The notes: generated by a model not told the origin, from the letters alone. A stretch of 64,000 nucleotides of DNA from Bacillus aquiflavi (GCF_019915265.1 NZ_CP082780.1:3224001-3288000), one strand, 5' to 3'. Counted from the stretch's first letter, positions 52,723 through 63,430 are shown. A program made the numbers and translations.

Positions 52723-55071
52723 ATGTATAAGATTAAAAAAATGGCTCCGTTTGTTTTAGCCGCAAGTGTTACAATGGGAATATTCTCCTTTCCATCTTTT
52801 TTTGAAAGTAACTCTGTACATGCAGCGAGTCAAGAAACGATACTAATCGAGGAAAATTTTGATCGTGTCGAAAATCAAACATTACCTAACGGTTGGAAGC
52901 TTACGCAAGGACACGGTGAAGTACAAGACGGAAAGTTACTATTGACATCACCTTCTACTTCAAAGCCGAGCCGTGTACTCGTTCCGCTTCCTTCAAATAC
53001 TGGAGACTACGTATTTGAAGCAGATATGACCTTTCTCTCAGCAGTTGAAGATACACGCTGGGCATCTCTTATGTACCGGATCCAATCCGGGGATTATCCA
53101 TACTATCAATTTGCCATTCGCAGAGGTACAACTGCCTTAAATGGGGTAGAGTTTGCAATACGTAATGAGAACAATAAATGGGAAGTACCAGAGAAGACAT
53201 TTTTTTCTGAACCGTTTCAATTCGATAAAAGCTATCATCTTAAAGTGATTGCAAAAGGAAATCGCGTTCAGCAATATGTTAACAACCAGCTTATTATTGA
53301 TACAGATTTAGCTTCAAAATGGACTGAAGGAGACATCGGCTTTCAAGCAACAGGTGTCACTGTTCAGTTTGATAATGTAAAAGTAACCACACAAACAGAA
53401 GAACTACCTCCATTAGAAGAATCAAGTGCATTTCTACCAAAAGAACCTGAAACGAATATATTAAATGCACCAACTGTCATTTCAGAGGCAACATCTATTG
53501 AAATGATCGACCAACTAGTGGATAAAGGCGTTTCATCCATTATTTTACCTGTTCAACAAAAGAATAATGGTGAAATTGTAGTTGAAAACAAAGCCCTTTC
53601 TGAGATTCTTCAAAAGATAAAAAGAAAAGTAATACCAATTATTCAAATCGAGGATCAAGCAGTTATTCAACCACTTACAAAAGTATTACAAAATGCTTCA
53701 ATCCAAGATATCCAAGTAATTTCTTCAAAACCGGAACTAATCAAGAAGTTTAAAGAAATGATACCAACAGCTCGAGGTGGAGTCGTATATACGAGAAATG
53801 CGTTAAATAAACATGACTTAGAAAATTTAGCAAAAGATTTACATAAAAATAAGAGCAAGGTTGCTGTTATTCCACAAAAATTGTTATCAGCAGAAATCGT
53901 CCATTACTTACATAGCCGAACGATCTCTGTATGGGGAATGAGCGAACAAACTGAAAAAGATGCCCACAAGCTTATTCATGCAGGAGTAGATGGGATCATT
54001 TCTAAAGACCCAACTACAACATTGTTGGCTTACAACCAATATCCAGAAAACACCTTTGTTCAACGTCCAATAGTTGCCGCTCACCGCGGAGTCCCTTCAT
54101 TGGCTCCAGAAAATACAATGGTTGGCTATTGGAAAGCCTATGGACTTGGAGCAGACTTAATTGAAACTGATGTTAGAATGACAAAAGACGGCCATCTCGT
54201 CATTATGCATGACAATACTGTAAATAGAACAACAAATGGAACGGGAGCAGTATCGAGTCTTACTTTAGAAGAAATTCGCCAATTAGATGCTGGCATTAAA
54301 TTTAACTCAACATTTGCAGGTAAAAAAGTACCAACCTTCCGTGAGTTCTTACAAGCCTTTAAAGGAAAAGATGTAGTCCTTCTCATAGAGTTAAAGGACG
54401 TTGGTATTGAAGAAAAAGTCGTTGAGGAAATAGAACAGCTAGGTATGACTAATCAAGTGTTAATTCAAAGCTTTAATTTAAGCAGTATTCAGAAGATTCA
54501 CGAGCTTAAACAGGAAATTGGCATCGGCTTTCTTTATTCGACAGGTGTACCAGGTACGAAAGAAGGAAAGCTAAAAAATGCTCAGCAAATGCTGAACTAT
54601 GCAGCAACATTAAATGCAACGTTAAATGCGAGTTACGGCAGTCTATCGTCTGAATTTATTACGTATATGCGCCAGCGAGGAATGACAAGTCTTCACTGGA
54701 CATTTAGAAACGAACAAGCACTAGAAGACCAGCTCTTAAAAGGTATGATCGGTCCAATTACTGACTATACTCAATGGCTGACAGATGCTCCAATTAGATT
54801 GGAAACTCCGATTAAAAAGCGAAACTTAAAAGTTGGAAAAACTGCCACTATTCATGCAAAAGCGTTCGTTAGTTACCGTGAAGACAAGAAAGAAAACATT
54901 GAAACAACTTTATTTGTTATCGGTGATCAAAATGCTGTCCAAATAGAAGGAAACACGATCAAGGCTGTTTCCCCAGGAAAAGTGAATGTTTTCTTTAAAC
55001 ATACATTTTCGATGTTAGGGAAAGAGTGGAATCTCGTTGCGGAACCGATTGAGGTAAATATATCAGAATAA
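52723..55071 (+). CDS. Secreted glycerophosphodiester phosphodiesterase with N-terminal LamG-like domain
   Basis: The 782-residue exported protein has a signal peptide (to about residue 35, ..SVHAAS), a LamG/3-keto-disaccharide-hydrolase-like jelly roll (about 38-225) and a degenerate TIM-barrel-like region. A full GDPD catalytic domain spans about 455-690, with AHRGVPSLAPENT, ETDVRMTKDGHLVIMHD and LLIELK; a small Ig-like tail follows. It should release glycerol phosphate from phosphodiesters, possibly teichoic acids or lipids. ATG at 52723 follows AGGAGGG; an upstream in-frame ATG at 52669 has no site. Confidence 0.85.
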   Translation: MYKIKKMAPFVLAASVTMGIFSFPSFFESNSVHAASQETILIEENFDRVENQTLPNGWKLTQGHGEVQDGKLLLTSPSTSKPSRVLVPLPSNTGDYVFEADMTFLSAVEDTRWASLMYRIQSGDYPYYQFAIRRGTTALNGVEFAIRNENNKWEVPEKTFFSEPFQFDKSYHLKVIAKGNRVQQYVNNQLIIDTDLASKWTEGDIGFQATGVTVQFDNVKVTTQTEELPPLEESSAFLPKEPETNILNAPTVISEATSIEMIDQLVDKGVSSIILPVQQKNNGEIVVENKALSEILQKIKRKVIPIIQIEDQAVIQPLTKVLQNASIQDIQVISSKPELIKKFKEMIPTARGGVVYTRNALNKHDLENLAKDLHKNKSKVAVIPQKLLSAEIVHYLHSRTISVWGMSEQTEKDAHKLIHAGVDGIISKDPTTTLLAYNQYPENTFVQRPIVAAHRGVPSLAPENTMVGYWKAYGLGADLIETDVRMTKDGHLVIMHDNTVNRTTNGTGAVSSLTLEEIRQLDAGIKFNSTFAGKKVPTFREFLQAFKGKDVVLLIELKDVGIEEKVVEEIEQLGMTNQVLIQSFNLSSIQKIHELKQEIGIGFLYSTGVPGTKEGKLKNAQQMLNYAATLNATLNASYGSLSSEFITYMRQRGMTSLHWTFRNEQALEDQLLKGMIGPITDYTQWLTDAPIRLETPIKKRNLKVGKTATIHAKAFVSYREDKKENIETTLFVIGDQNAVQIEGNTIKAVSPGKVNVFFKHTFSMLGKEWNLVAEPIEVNISE

Positions 55072-55120
55072 AATATAATCAAATCTCCTTTCTTAAGAAT
55101 AAGAGATGAATAGAAACTAG

Positions 55121-55160
55121 AGAAGCATCATTTCGATTAAATGAAAGATGCTTCTTTTTC
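55121..55160 (+). terminator. Terminator of the GDPD gene
   Basis: AGAAGCATC(A)TTTC pairs with GAAAGATGCTTCT (one bulge), followed by TTTTTC. Confidence 0.85.
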
Positions 55161-55321
55161 ATTTATTTATTCAATTCGCCAGATTAATTAACCTCCTTAC
55201 CATAAGTCCTAAGTCTTATAAAAAGATCATTCTCCGGCTCATTGAAGGAGATTCCATTTTAATTTATGATTTTTTCAAGGGAAGATTAACAAATGTAAAA
55301 TAAGGAAAAAGAGTGATAACA

Positions 55322-56233
55322 ATGGATTTTAAACTAGATGAAGAAAAGAAGTTTAAAAAAGGAAAAAATGATTTGAAAGTATTCTCTGTCCTTCTTATTT
55401 GTGCTATTGGAATTTATATTATCTTTTTTAAAACAGATTTCTTGAATGCATGGACTTTTAGTCATTCAGAAAAGGAAATGAAAATAACTGAAGAAACGAA
55501 AGAAATCAGCATTGACATCTCCAGCATAAAAGCAACAATCATTCCAGAAGACCGAAAAACTATAAAAGCTGATTTAAATGGGTCGGCAAAGTTATCTGTA
55601 AAACAAACGGATGATAAAATAGTTGTAAAAGTGAAACACGATTGGTGGGATCGCTGGCTTCCATTTAACCATAAGGTAAAGCTTGATCTTTATATCCCCG
55701 AAAGCTTTGATCAAAATATCTCATTAAATATAGGATCTGGAAGCTTACAATATTCAGGCAGTTCAACAAAACAACCGATGTTGCTAAATAATTTATTGGT
55801 AGAATTAGGCTCAGGTATTGTAGCACTAGAAAAACTTTCTGTTGATCATTTAAAAGTGGAAGGATCATCTGGGTTAGTGAAGATAGACTCATTAACAGCA
55901 AATAAAGGAGTCTTTCATATCGGCTCAGGCAGTCTTGAAGCAAGACAGTATGCTGGAGAAATAAAGGCTGACGTGTCATCGGGTAAGGTGCACTTTCAGA
56001 TGGATCAATTATTAGACTCAATTAAAATGGATGTCAGTTCGGGCATAGTTGACCTTGATATTCCAAGCAATGCTAATTTTTCTTTTAAGGGAAAGGCAAA
56101 CAGTGGCAGTATCACTTGTGACTTTCCACTTAAAAGTGAAAAAAGCGATAAAAAAGGAATCGAAGGTACTCATGGATCTGGAAAGCATGAGATTGAACTA
56201 GATGTTTCAAGCGGAATTGCTCAAGTTTACTAA
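55322..56233 (+). CDS. Membrane-anchored DUF4097 beta-strand repeat protein (LiaG-like)
   Basis: The 303-residue protein has a cytoplasmic charged N-terminus, one membrane helix (about 20-40) and an extracellular DUF4097 domain with repeated SGSG/SSG turns (NIGSGSLQYSG, VEGSSGLVKI, DVSSGKVHF, DVSSGIVDL). This is the layout of B. subtilis LiaG, encoded with the cell-envelope stress genes liaIHGFSR; here no lia genes adjoin it. ATG at 55322 is likely, with AAGGAAAAAGAG upstream. Confidence 0.75.
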   Translation: MDFKLDEEKKFKKGKNDLKVFSVLLICAIGIYIIFFKTDFLNAWTFSHSEKEMKITEETKEISIDISSIKATIIPEDRKTIKADLNGSAKLSVKQTDDKIVVKVKHDWWDRWLPFNHKVKLDLYIPESFDQNISLNIGSGSLQYSGSSTKQPMLLNNLLVELGSGIVALEKLSVDHLKVEGSSGLVKIDSLTANKGVFHIGSGSLEARQYAGEIKADVSSGKVHFQMDQLLDSIKMDVSSGIVDLDIPSNANFSFKGKANSGSITCDFPLKSEKSDKKGIEGTHGSGKHEIELDVSSGIAQVY

Positions 56234-56333
56234 GAGATAGAGCCTTTTAATTACGGTGCAAATATTAAGTTGTGCTAATAAGAATAAATAGATACTTTAC
56301 TTGCCCTAATAAAAAGCTCTTATAAAATGGTCT

Positions 56334-56372
56334 GAACCTCCTTACGTAACGTCGTAAAGAGGTTCATGTCTT
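56334..56372 (+). terminator. Terminator between convergent genes
   Basis: GAACCTC..TTACG pairs with CGTAA..GAGGTTC, with a one-base mismatch in the middle; short T runs follow, so it can serve the DUF4097 gene. Confidence 0.7.
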
Positions 56373-56442
56373 TTAATCATTTGTAAGACCGAGCTTACTA
56401 TAATTGCCCAGTTAATGAAGTTTTGAACTGATTTACACATTT

Positions 56443-57801
56443 TTAATATTGTACAAATCCTCCCAAATATTGATCTTGCAGAGCAACTATATAGGTTCCG
56501 TCATTATTTCTAATTACATTAACATCCATTTCTACAGGAGCCTCTAACGTAATCTCGCCATTATAAGCTTGTGCCAAAGATTCCATAATCTTATCAACAA
56601 ACTCTTGCTCTGTTAAATTCCCTTGTTGGAATTGTTCTTGTATAGGTGCTTGTGTCTCACTTATTAATTTTCCATCATTAAAACCTTCAATTTTTAACGT
56701 TACAACAAATGAATCATTTCCCTCAGCCTTTGCGCCAACAATTTCATATTTCGTTTTAGACAAAGCATTAAGGAATCCATCTGCTAATGTTTCAAATTGA
56801 CTGTCACTAACTTCAGCTCCAACACTTTGCATAGTATTTTTTTTTTTTCCATTTTCGATATAAATTGATCTGAACGCTGACTTCTGGTGCTCTGCACTTT
56901 TAACCTTTTCTTCTTGTGACTCTGTATCTGGAGCATTCTCTACGTATCCATCAACATTTTGGTAAACTGTTGCTTGAATTAAAGCACTGACATAATTGGC
57001 TGCCTCTTTCTCGTAAGTTTCCTGTTCTTCTTTACTTAAAGTCAACTTTTCATCGTCACCAGAATCTGCGCTAGTTTCTTTTGGCTTTTTAATATCTTTC
57101 ACTTTATTATACTTTGAATAATGATAAGTAGTTGAACGGTCATATTTTGATTCTTCACCGTCAAGTTTTTCGGTAAACTTTTGATCATATTGATACTGTT
57201 CTATTAAGTACGTCTTTTTGTTTATTTTAAAAGTAAGATCAAATACTTCAACATCAACAATCTCATGTTTTGTCTTTTTAGATAACTCTTTATAATATTC
57301 ACGTGACATTGCCTCTAATAATTTTTTCTTATCTTCTTTACTGCCTTTATAAGTTAAAATGTATGTATCTTTCTCCTCTTTTAATTCAAACTTTTCAAAA
57401 AGCTTATCATCAAACTGTTGCAAAAATGCTAGCTGGTTTTTTTGTCTATCTTTATTATATTTAAGATAATTCTTATACTCTTTCTTTTCATCTTCTTCCA
57501 ATCCTAATTCAAAACCATCGTAAAATAGTAATGTCTCCTTTTTATCTTTATATAAAATCATATCATCTTCGTTAAATTTTATGTAAGATACATCTTTTTT
57601 AAAATCCATTTTTTGGATACCTGTAGACTTTTCATCCTCGTCTTCTGTTTTTGAGCTTTCTGTAAACTTAATCTCTACTGATTCAATATCTTTATGAGCA
57701 TTGTTCACCTTATCGAATAAATCTTTCGGCGTTAATTGCCCACATCCAGCTAAAGTAAAAATACTAATAACTAATAAAAAAGGTAAAACTAATTTTTTCA
57801 T
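56443..57801 (-). CDS. Lipoprotein with DUF6612/DUF5105-like domains
   Basis: The 452-residue lipoprotein has lipobox TLAGCGQ. A long, lysine/glutamate-rich first domain resembles DUF6612-type LolA-like proteins (about 25-225), and a second helical domain (about 255-450) resembles DUF5105 (YVSALIQATVYQN). ATG at 57801 has AGGAGG upstream. It probably sits on the outer face of the membrane; function unknown. Confidence 0.75.
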   Translation of the reverse strand: MKKLVLPFLLVISIFTLAGCGQLTPKDLFDKVNNAHKDIESVEIKFTESSKTEDEDEKSTGIQKMDFKKDVSYIKFNEDDMILYKDKKETLLFYDGFELGLEEDEKKEYKNYLKYNKDRQKNQLAFLQQFDDKLFEKFELKEEKDTYILTYKGSKEDKKKLLEAMSREYYKELSKKTKHEIVDVEVFDLTFKINKKTYLIEQYQYDQKFTEKLDGEESKYDRSTTYHYSKYNKVKDIKKPKETSADSGDDEKLTLSKEEQETYEKEAANYVSALIQATVYQNVDGYVENAPDTESQEEKVKSAEHQKSAFRSIYIENGKKKNTMQSVGAEVSDSQFETLADGFLNALSKTKYEIVGAKAEGNDSFVVTLKIEGFNDGKLISETQAPIQEQFQQGNLTEQEFVDKIMESLAQAYNGEITLEAPVEMDVNVIRNNDGTYIVALQDQYLGGFVQY

Positions 57802-58053
57802 ATTTTTATATCCTCCTATCTATTATGTCAATTATTACATTTATAAATAAATGTTACAATACAATCGTTTATTTTTTTCCAATTAACTTGTTAAAATTGA
57901 ATGCGTATTTAACATGATCATTTTGTCATGTAAAGGCTCTGTTAATCTAGTGAGATTGCTGTTTCATTACTACCTTCTTACGATACAAAACAGGAAAAAA
58001 AGCACGTCTTAACCCAATATATAAGCTTTGGTTTCGATATCTTTTTGCCACGC

Positions 58054-58191
58054 TTACAAATTCCCCCTAAAACAATAACTCTCACTCTTGTTTTTCATCA
58101 TGTTCATCATATCTTCGGCAATTTCATCTTGATAAAACGTCTTTCTTCCTATAGTTAATATGATCTCTTTAGCACTGGGAGCAACAAACAT
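58054..58191 (-). CDS. Doubtful small protein downstream of namZ
   Basis: A 45-residue frame beginning MFVAPSAKEIILTIGRKTFY has GAGGGAG only 2 bases before the ATG, an unusually tight spacing. It follows the namZ terminator. Composition is protein-like, but no family was recognised; it may be spurious. Confidence 0.25.
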   Translation of the reverse strand: MFVAPSAKEIILTIGRKTFYQDEIAEDMMNMMKNKSESYCFRGNL

Positions 58192-58261
58192 ATCTCCCTC
58201 TCTTCTTATAAAGAATCCTTCATTAAACAAGCAAGTTAATGGTTGATTTGAAATTTTACAC

Positions 58262-58296
58262 AAAAATTCCCGCACCTTAAAATGAAGATACGGGAA
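58262..58296 (-). terminator. Terminator of the amiE-nagZ-namZ operon
   Basis: On the minus strand TTCCCG / CGGGAA with partial extension forms a stem followed by TTTTTG, about 20 bp after the namZ stop. Confidence 0.75.
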
Positions 58297-58316
58297 ATAC
58301 TTAACATGATATTTAA

Positions 58317-59573
58317 TTAGTAGAGTAAATATTGTGCACGGATGTCCATAAATTCGTTCAGCTCTTCTTGCCATTTTGAGACGATCGAGTCTACGGATTT
58401 ACCTGCTTGAATATCAGCGCGAATCCAGCCATTTCCTACTAAGTTATCGAAAAAAGAGATTCCTTGATTGTTTTCTGCCCTGAATTGAAAATCATCTGGG
58501 TATAAATCATGGATTGTTTTCACAATATGCAGTCCAGTTTCTACAGGGTGGAACGCCTTCCGATTCGTAACGTGAATTTGAATTCCATGAGATAACTTAC
58601 CACTATGTTTTGAAAATGTTGGCGTAAAAGATGCTGGTCTGAATTTTACTCCTGGCAAGTTAAAACTATTTAGTTTTTCAGCTAGTTCTTCACCGTTAAT
58701 AAATGGTGCACCAATAAGTTCAAATGGTTTGGTCGTACCTCTTCCCTCTGAAACATTCGTTCCTTCTATTAGTGCTGCACCTGGATATACGAGGACTGTC
58801 TCCGTTGTCGGCATATTTGGCGACGGAAGGACAAACTCTAGACGAGTATCTTCATAATACATATTCCGCTTCCATCCATCCATTTTGACAACAGTTAAAT
58901 CTGCACCAATGCCGAATTCTTCATTAAACAGTTGAGCCAATTCCCCGACAGTCATCCCGTGGCGAAGCGGGATAGGATACTGACCAACGAACGAGGAATA
59001 TGTCGGTTCAAGTACAGGACCTTCTACTTTTGCACCGCTTAATGGATTTGGACGATCAAGAACGATAAATGGAATATTATTTTCTTTTGCGGCCTCCATT
59101 GCTAAAGCCATCGTGTATATATATGTGTAAAAGCGCGCACCTACATCTTGAATATCAAATATTAATACATCCACATTCTCTAACATTTCTCGTGTTGGTT
59201 TCCTCGTTTTACCATAGAGACTATATACTGGGAGACCTGTCTTTTCATCAATATAGTATTCTACATATTCTCCTGCTTGAGCGCTCCCTCTCACTCCATG
59301 TTCCGGTCCATACAGAGCCGTTAATTGGACATCAGAATCATTAAATAATGTATCAACAATACTATTTAAATCTTTGTCTACTCCTGTTGGATTTGTAATT
59401 AATCCAACCCGTTTTCCTTTTATTAATTCTTTTCTATCCTTTAGAAGCACTTCAATCCCAAGGCGAAACTTTTTTGCTTTCTTCCCTTTTTTTCCGTCAT
59501 TGCTTGCCATTGCACCTGTTAAAGTTGAGAGAACGAGAATGGACGTTAAAGCTGTAATTAACCATTTTTTCAT
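58317..59573 (-). CDS. namZ: Exo-beta-N-acetylmuramidase NamZ (DUF1343)
   Basis: The 418-residue exported enzyme has a signal peptide (about 1-24) and the full DUF1343 domain: GLITNPTGVDKDLNSIVD, ALYGPEHGVRGSAQAGE, DIQDVGARFYTY, VLDRPNPLSG and EGTNVSEGRGTTKPFE. NamZ (YbbC) of B. subtilis removes terminal MurNAc from peptidoglycan fragments. It is the third gene of the operon, 21 bp after nagZ, with GGAGGGGGG before its ATG. Confidence 0.9.
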   Translation of the reverse strand: MKKWLITALTSILVLSTLTGAMASNDGKKGKKAKKFRLGIEVLLKDRKELIKGKRVGLITNPTGVDKDLNSIVDTLFNDSDVQLTALYGPEHGVRGSAQAGEYVEYYIDEKTGLPVYSLYGKTRKPTREMLENVDVLIFDIQDVGARFYTYIYTMALAMEAAKENNIPFIVLDRPNPLSGAKVEGPVLEPTYSSFVGQYPIPLRHGMTVGELAQLFNEEFGIGADLTVVKMDGWKRNMYYEDTRLEFVLPSPNMPTTETVLVYPGAALIEGTNVSEGRGTTKPFELIGAPFINGEELAEKLNSFNLPGVKFRPASFTPTFSKHSGKLSHGIQIHVTNRKAFHPVETGLHIVKTIHDLYPDDFQFRAENNQGISFFDNLVGNGWIRADIQAGKSVDSIVSKWQEELNEFMDIRAQYLLY

Positions 59574-59594
59574 TTGAGATCCCCCCTCCGTGTC

Positions 59595-61673
59595 TTAATA
59601 AGTTAAACTATGACCGTATTCGTAAAGAATATTACCTAAGCCATCAGGAATCGTAACTGGCAGTTTACCTGAAGGAATATTTTCTCCAAAAATTGTTGCT
59701 ACTGTTGCCTCGAAGCTTGCCTCTCTAAAACCATACTGAGCCAGGTATCCATCAATATGAGGGTAAGCCATAATATCATAGGGATTGCGAATACCGACTC
59801 CGATAACAGGAACTTCAGATTGCGAAATAATTTGATTGACTAATTTCATCTGATCACTATCCGGAGATCTACCGGGCACATTGAATGTGTATGTGCCAAC
59901 GATAATTGTTTTCGCATCTTTAATTAATTCCAATTGTTCTTCTGACAACGGTCCTGTTGCTTTTATTTCAACTGTATTTGGATGATATGCTTTAATCGCT
60001 TTCGTTAAAGATTCAATAAATGTGTTTCCGATCAGAACAATCTTTTCCTCATCAGTTATTGTCAGTGGAAGAGCCCCATTATTTTTTAGAAGCGTAATTG
60101 ACTGATTAGCTACTTCCCTTTCAATATTTTTATGAGCTTCAGATCCTACTACTGATAAGGCATTTTCAATTTTTTTCTCAAGATCATCCGGTGTCTCTGA
60201 TTGAATTATTCCTCTTTGAACTTTTAATGTTAAAATTCGTTTTACTGAAGCTTCAATACGTGCTACAGAAATGTCACCGCTATCGACTGCTTGAAGAAGT
60301 CCGTTTGCTACCTCTTCTAAGCCGACTGGCATTAAGACAATATCTGTACCAGCTTTTACAGCACGAATTACAGCATCAACAGGACCAAAGTGTTCAGCAA
60401 TTGCATTCATATTTAATGCATCTGTTATAATGACACTGTTATATCCCATCTCTTCTCGCATTAATTCTGTTAACACTTTATAGGACAATGTTGCTGGAAG
60501 AGATATTTCTGATCCGTCCTTTTTAGAAATTACTTTCGTATCATCGATCTTTGGAAAGGTTATATGAGCTGTCATTACTGCATCAATCCCTGCTTCCATC
60601 GCCTTTTGGAACGGATACAATTCCACATTCATTAAACGTTCTTTATCATAAGGGACTTCGGGTAATCCTAAGTGAGAGTCTACCGCTGTATCACCATGCC
60701 CTGGAAAATGCTTTGCGGTTGCTGCTACACCAGTCTCTTGTAGTCCATTAATGTAAGCTGTTCCTAGCTCTGCTACTAATTCAGGGTTTTCTCCGAACGA
60801 GCGAACGCCAATGACAGGGTTATCTGGATTATTGTTAACGTCAAGAACTGGAGCAAGGTTCATATTAAAGCCTAGCGCAGAAAGTTCTTCGCCAATTCCG
60901 TTGCCGACATTTCTCGCTAACTCTTTAGATCTCGTTGCACCTAATGCCATATTTCCTGGCATATCTGTTCCCGATTGAAGTCTAGTGACGATTCCACCCT
61001 CCTGGTCAATAGCTAGCAAAAGACCGAACTTTTCTGCCGCTTGTTGATAATCAAATACTAGCTTTGTTGTCTGTTCAGTTGTTACTACGTTCTCGCGAAA
61101 TAAAATGACACCGCCAAGATGATATTGTTTCACAAGTGATTCAATTTCTGGAAGCATTTCAGTCACGTCTTTGCCATTCCATTTTCTAAAGTCAGGCATT
61201 AACATTTGCCCGACTTTTTCCTCAATTGTCATCTTTTTTATTGCTGTATCGATTATTTGATAACGTTTTCCTTTTTGCTTTATGACTTTTATTTCAGCAT
61301 TACGGCCTTTTTTTGCTTGCTTATAATGGATCGCAATCCGGTCTTTATATTGACCAGCTGATAGGTTAATAAACGTTTTTCCACCTTTACCGGTAAAAGT
61401 AACTTTACCTTCCTCATCTACAGTCGCCACTTTCTTGTTAGAGGAATTCCATTTTACTCCGTCTGTAAACTTAAAATGGCCATCTTCATAAATGTGGAGT
61501 GCCTTTAATTGAAGTTCAGCTTCAGTTTGTAAGTTAACTTCAGGGATATTTTGATAAATGATTACATCTTTCACTTTATTCGTTTCCTCGGCATGAACAT
61601 GAGTGAACATTTCGGATGCAACAAACGGAATAACAAGCAACATACACAATAGCACCTTTACAAACCTCTTCAA
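59595..61673 (-). CDS. nagZ: Exported beta-N-acetylglucosaminidase NagZ (GH3)
   Basis: The 692-residue protein has a signal peptide and an N-terminal Ig-like domain (about 35-125). The GH3 catalytic domain follows, with the NagZ signature KHFPGHGDTAVDSH (His-Asp dyad loop) and nucleophile in ITDALNM, and a C-terminal GH3 domain as in B. subtilis YbbD. It removes GlcNAc from muropeptides outside the cell. The start is TTG at 61673 after AGGAGAGGGTG. Confidence 0.92.
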   Translation of the reverse strand: MKRFVKVLLCMLLVIPFVASEMFTHVHAEETNKVKDVIIYQNIPEVNLQTEAELQLKALHIYEDGHFKFTDGVKWNSSNKKVATVDEEGKVTFTGKGGKTFINLSAGQYKDRIAIHYKQAKKGRNAEIKVIKQKGKRYQIIDTAIKKMTIEEKVGQMLMPDFRKWNGKDVTEMLPEIESLVKQYHLGGVILFRENVVTTEQTTKLVFDYQQAAEKFGLLLAIDQEGGIVTRLQSGTDMPGNMALGATRSKELARNVGNGIGEELSALGFNMNLAPVLDVNNNPDNPVIGVRSFGENPELVAELGTAYINGLQETGVAATAKHFPGHGDTAVDSHLGLPEVPYDKERLMNVELYPFQKAMEAGIDAVMTAHITFPKIDDTKVISKKDGSEISLPATLSYKVLTELMREEMGYNSVIITDALNMNAIAEHFGPVDAVIRAVKAGTDIVLMPVGLEEVANGLLQAVDSGDISVARIEASVKRILTLKVQRGIIQSETPDDLEKKIENALSVVGSEAHKNIEREVANQSITLLKNNGALPLTITDEEKIVLIGNTFIESLTKAIKAYHPNTVEIKATGPLSEEQLELIKDAKTIIVGTYTFNVPGRSPDSDQMKLVNQIISQSEVPVIGVGIRNPYDIMAYPHIDGYLAQYGFREASFEATVATIFGENIPSGKLPVTIPDGLGNILYEYGHSLTY

Positions 61674-61711
61674 CTTGCACCCTCTCCTTTTAATTAAGTG
61701 TTAGTTCCCTT

Positions 61712-63430
61712 TCAATCATTTCTTAATTCCCAGCCATCATCTCTGTAAATTTCTGATTTTAACTCCATTCTGTCAGCGGACTGAAAAGAAATATCTTTTA
61801 TATACCAGCCGCGGCCATTTACAGAGCTGTCAGTATAGTAGGTAAAACGAACATATGTTATTCCTTCTGGAAGTTTCATTGTATGTTTAGCCCAGTTGCT
61901 GCTTCCGGTTAATTGTTCACTAATTGGTGTATAGTTGATACCATCATTAGATCCTTCAACGAGACCGTAATCAGCATTCGTCTCTGTCCGATACCACGTT
62001 TCAAATGTGAGTGTTTCAGGCGAGCCATTTTTTACTTTTGCAGTAAGCGAACGTGATAATTGATCTCCATAACCTGAAAACCACGCTTTTCCTTTAAACG
62101 GAATGTTTACTGGAATTGCATCAGCAGTTAATCTAGCAAACGCTCTTCTTACAGGATTAATTGAGCCTTGATTTCTAGAAGGGTGCACCCGATTTGTAAG
62201 CAAAATCGCAATTGTTTGATTGCTTTTACTGACAGCGATTGAAGTGCCTGTAAAGCCAGTATGACCGAACGTCGTTTGTTCTGCGAGCGCATCCATAAAC
62301 CATCCTTGATTTAGCTCCCATCCCAGACCGTGATCGTTTCCAGGAAAGTCAGGAATTTGATTTTCAATCATTAACCGAACTGATTCAGGTTGTAATATTT
62401 GCTTGTCACCGTATCGTCCATCATTTAAAAACATATGGGCAAATTTCCCTAAGTCCTCTGCCGTTGAAAAAACCCCTGCATGACCTGCAACACCGTCTAA
62501 AGACAGAGCATTCTCATCATGAACCTCTCCCCAAACGAGACCGCGGTCTGTCCACGGTTGGAATTCTGTTGCTGCAATACGATCTTTTAATGAATGAGGA
62601 GGATTGTACATTGTATCTTTCATCTTTAACGGATCTGTAATTGTTTCTTTAACAAATTCATCGAGACGCTTTCCTGATATTCTTTCAACTATTGCCCCTA
62701 ATGTAATCATGTTCAAGTCGCTATATGTATAAACGGTTCCCGGTTGATTTTGTAATGCGTGCCCGAACACGATTTGCAATCGATCTTCCCTATTTTCACC
62801 CATACGATACAATGGAACCCATGCAGGAAGTCCAGAAGTATGAGTCATTAGCTGCTTAACAGTAATTGCTTCCTTTCCATTTTGGGAAAATTCAGGAATG
62901 TAAGTAGCAACTCGTTCATCAAGATCAATTGCTCCTTGTTCATATAGTTTCATGACAGCAGTAGAAGTAAACAATTTACTAATGGAGGCCAGATCAAAAA
63001 TAGTATCCTTCCTCATCTGAACTGGTTTGTCCATCATTGTAAAATGATCATCTTCATAAAGAGCAGCATGTCCGTACGCCTGATGCTTAACGATATGCCC
63101 TTTTCTCGCCACCATTACGACCGCCCCGGGTAGAAGCTTGTTATCAATTGCAGCGGTCATGACTCCGTCTATTTTACGAAGTGATCCACTTAACATTCCA
63201 GCACCTCTCGGAGAACCAGGATGTAAAATAGGAGACATTGGACCTGACTGATCCCATGAAAAGGATGGATGAGACTTCTGTCGTTGGAAAACAGGCGATT
63301 GTTTGTCTTTTTGTTCGATCGTCGGCTCGTGTAGTTTATTCATAGAGGCATCTGCCACACCTGCCCCTATAAAAAAGACGGAAACACTTGCCGCAACTTT
63401 CAACATAAAAGCCGACTTTAGCTTTTTCAT
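61712..63430 (-). CDS. amiE: AmiE-like exported serine amidase/esterase (beta-lactamase fold)
   Basis: The 572-residue protein has a signal peptide (about 1-29) and a beta-lactamase-type domain (about 80-440) with SISK (S149-K152), YSD (Y236) and HTG motifs. An extra C-terminal beta-sandwich domain (about 450-572, ending ..YIKDISFQSADR..) is absent from the 441-residue B. subtilis AmiE (YbbE). AmiE is assigned as a MurNAc-L-alanine amidase. First gene of the operon; AGGAGG precedes ATG at 63430, and a cre-like site lies upstream. Confidence 0.82.
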   Translation of the reverse strand: MKKLKSAFMLKVAASVSVFFIGAGVADASMNKLHEPTIEQKDKQSPVFQRQKSHPSFSWDQSGPMSPILHPGSPRGAGMLSGSLRKIDGVMTAAIDNKLLPGAVVMVARKGHIVKHQAYGHAALYEDDHFTMMDKPVQMRKDTIFDLASISKLFTSTAVMKLYEQGAIDLDERVATYIPEFSQNGKEAITVKQLMTHTSGLPAWVPLYRMGENREDRLQIVFGHALQNQPGTVYTYSDLNMITLGAIVERISGKRLDEFVKETITDPLKMKDTMYNPPHSLKDRIAATEFQPWTDRGLVWGEVHDENALSLDGVAGHAGVFSTAEDLGKFAHMFLNDGRYGDKQILQPESVRLMIENQIPDFPGNDHGLGWELNQGWFMDALAEQTTFGHTGFTGTSIAVSKSNQTIAILLTNRVHPSRNQGSINPVRRAFARLTADAIPVNIPFKGKAWFSGYGDQLSRSLTAKVKNGSPETLTFETWYRTETNADYGLVEGSNDGINYTPISEQLTGSSNWAKHTMKLPEGITYVRFTYYTDSSVNGRGWYIKDISFQSADRMELKSEIYRDDGWELRND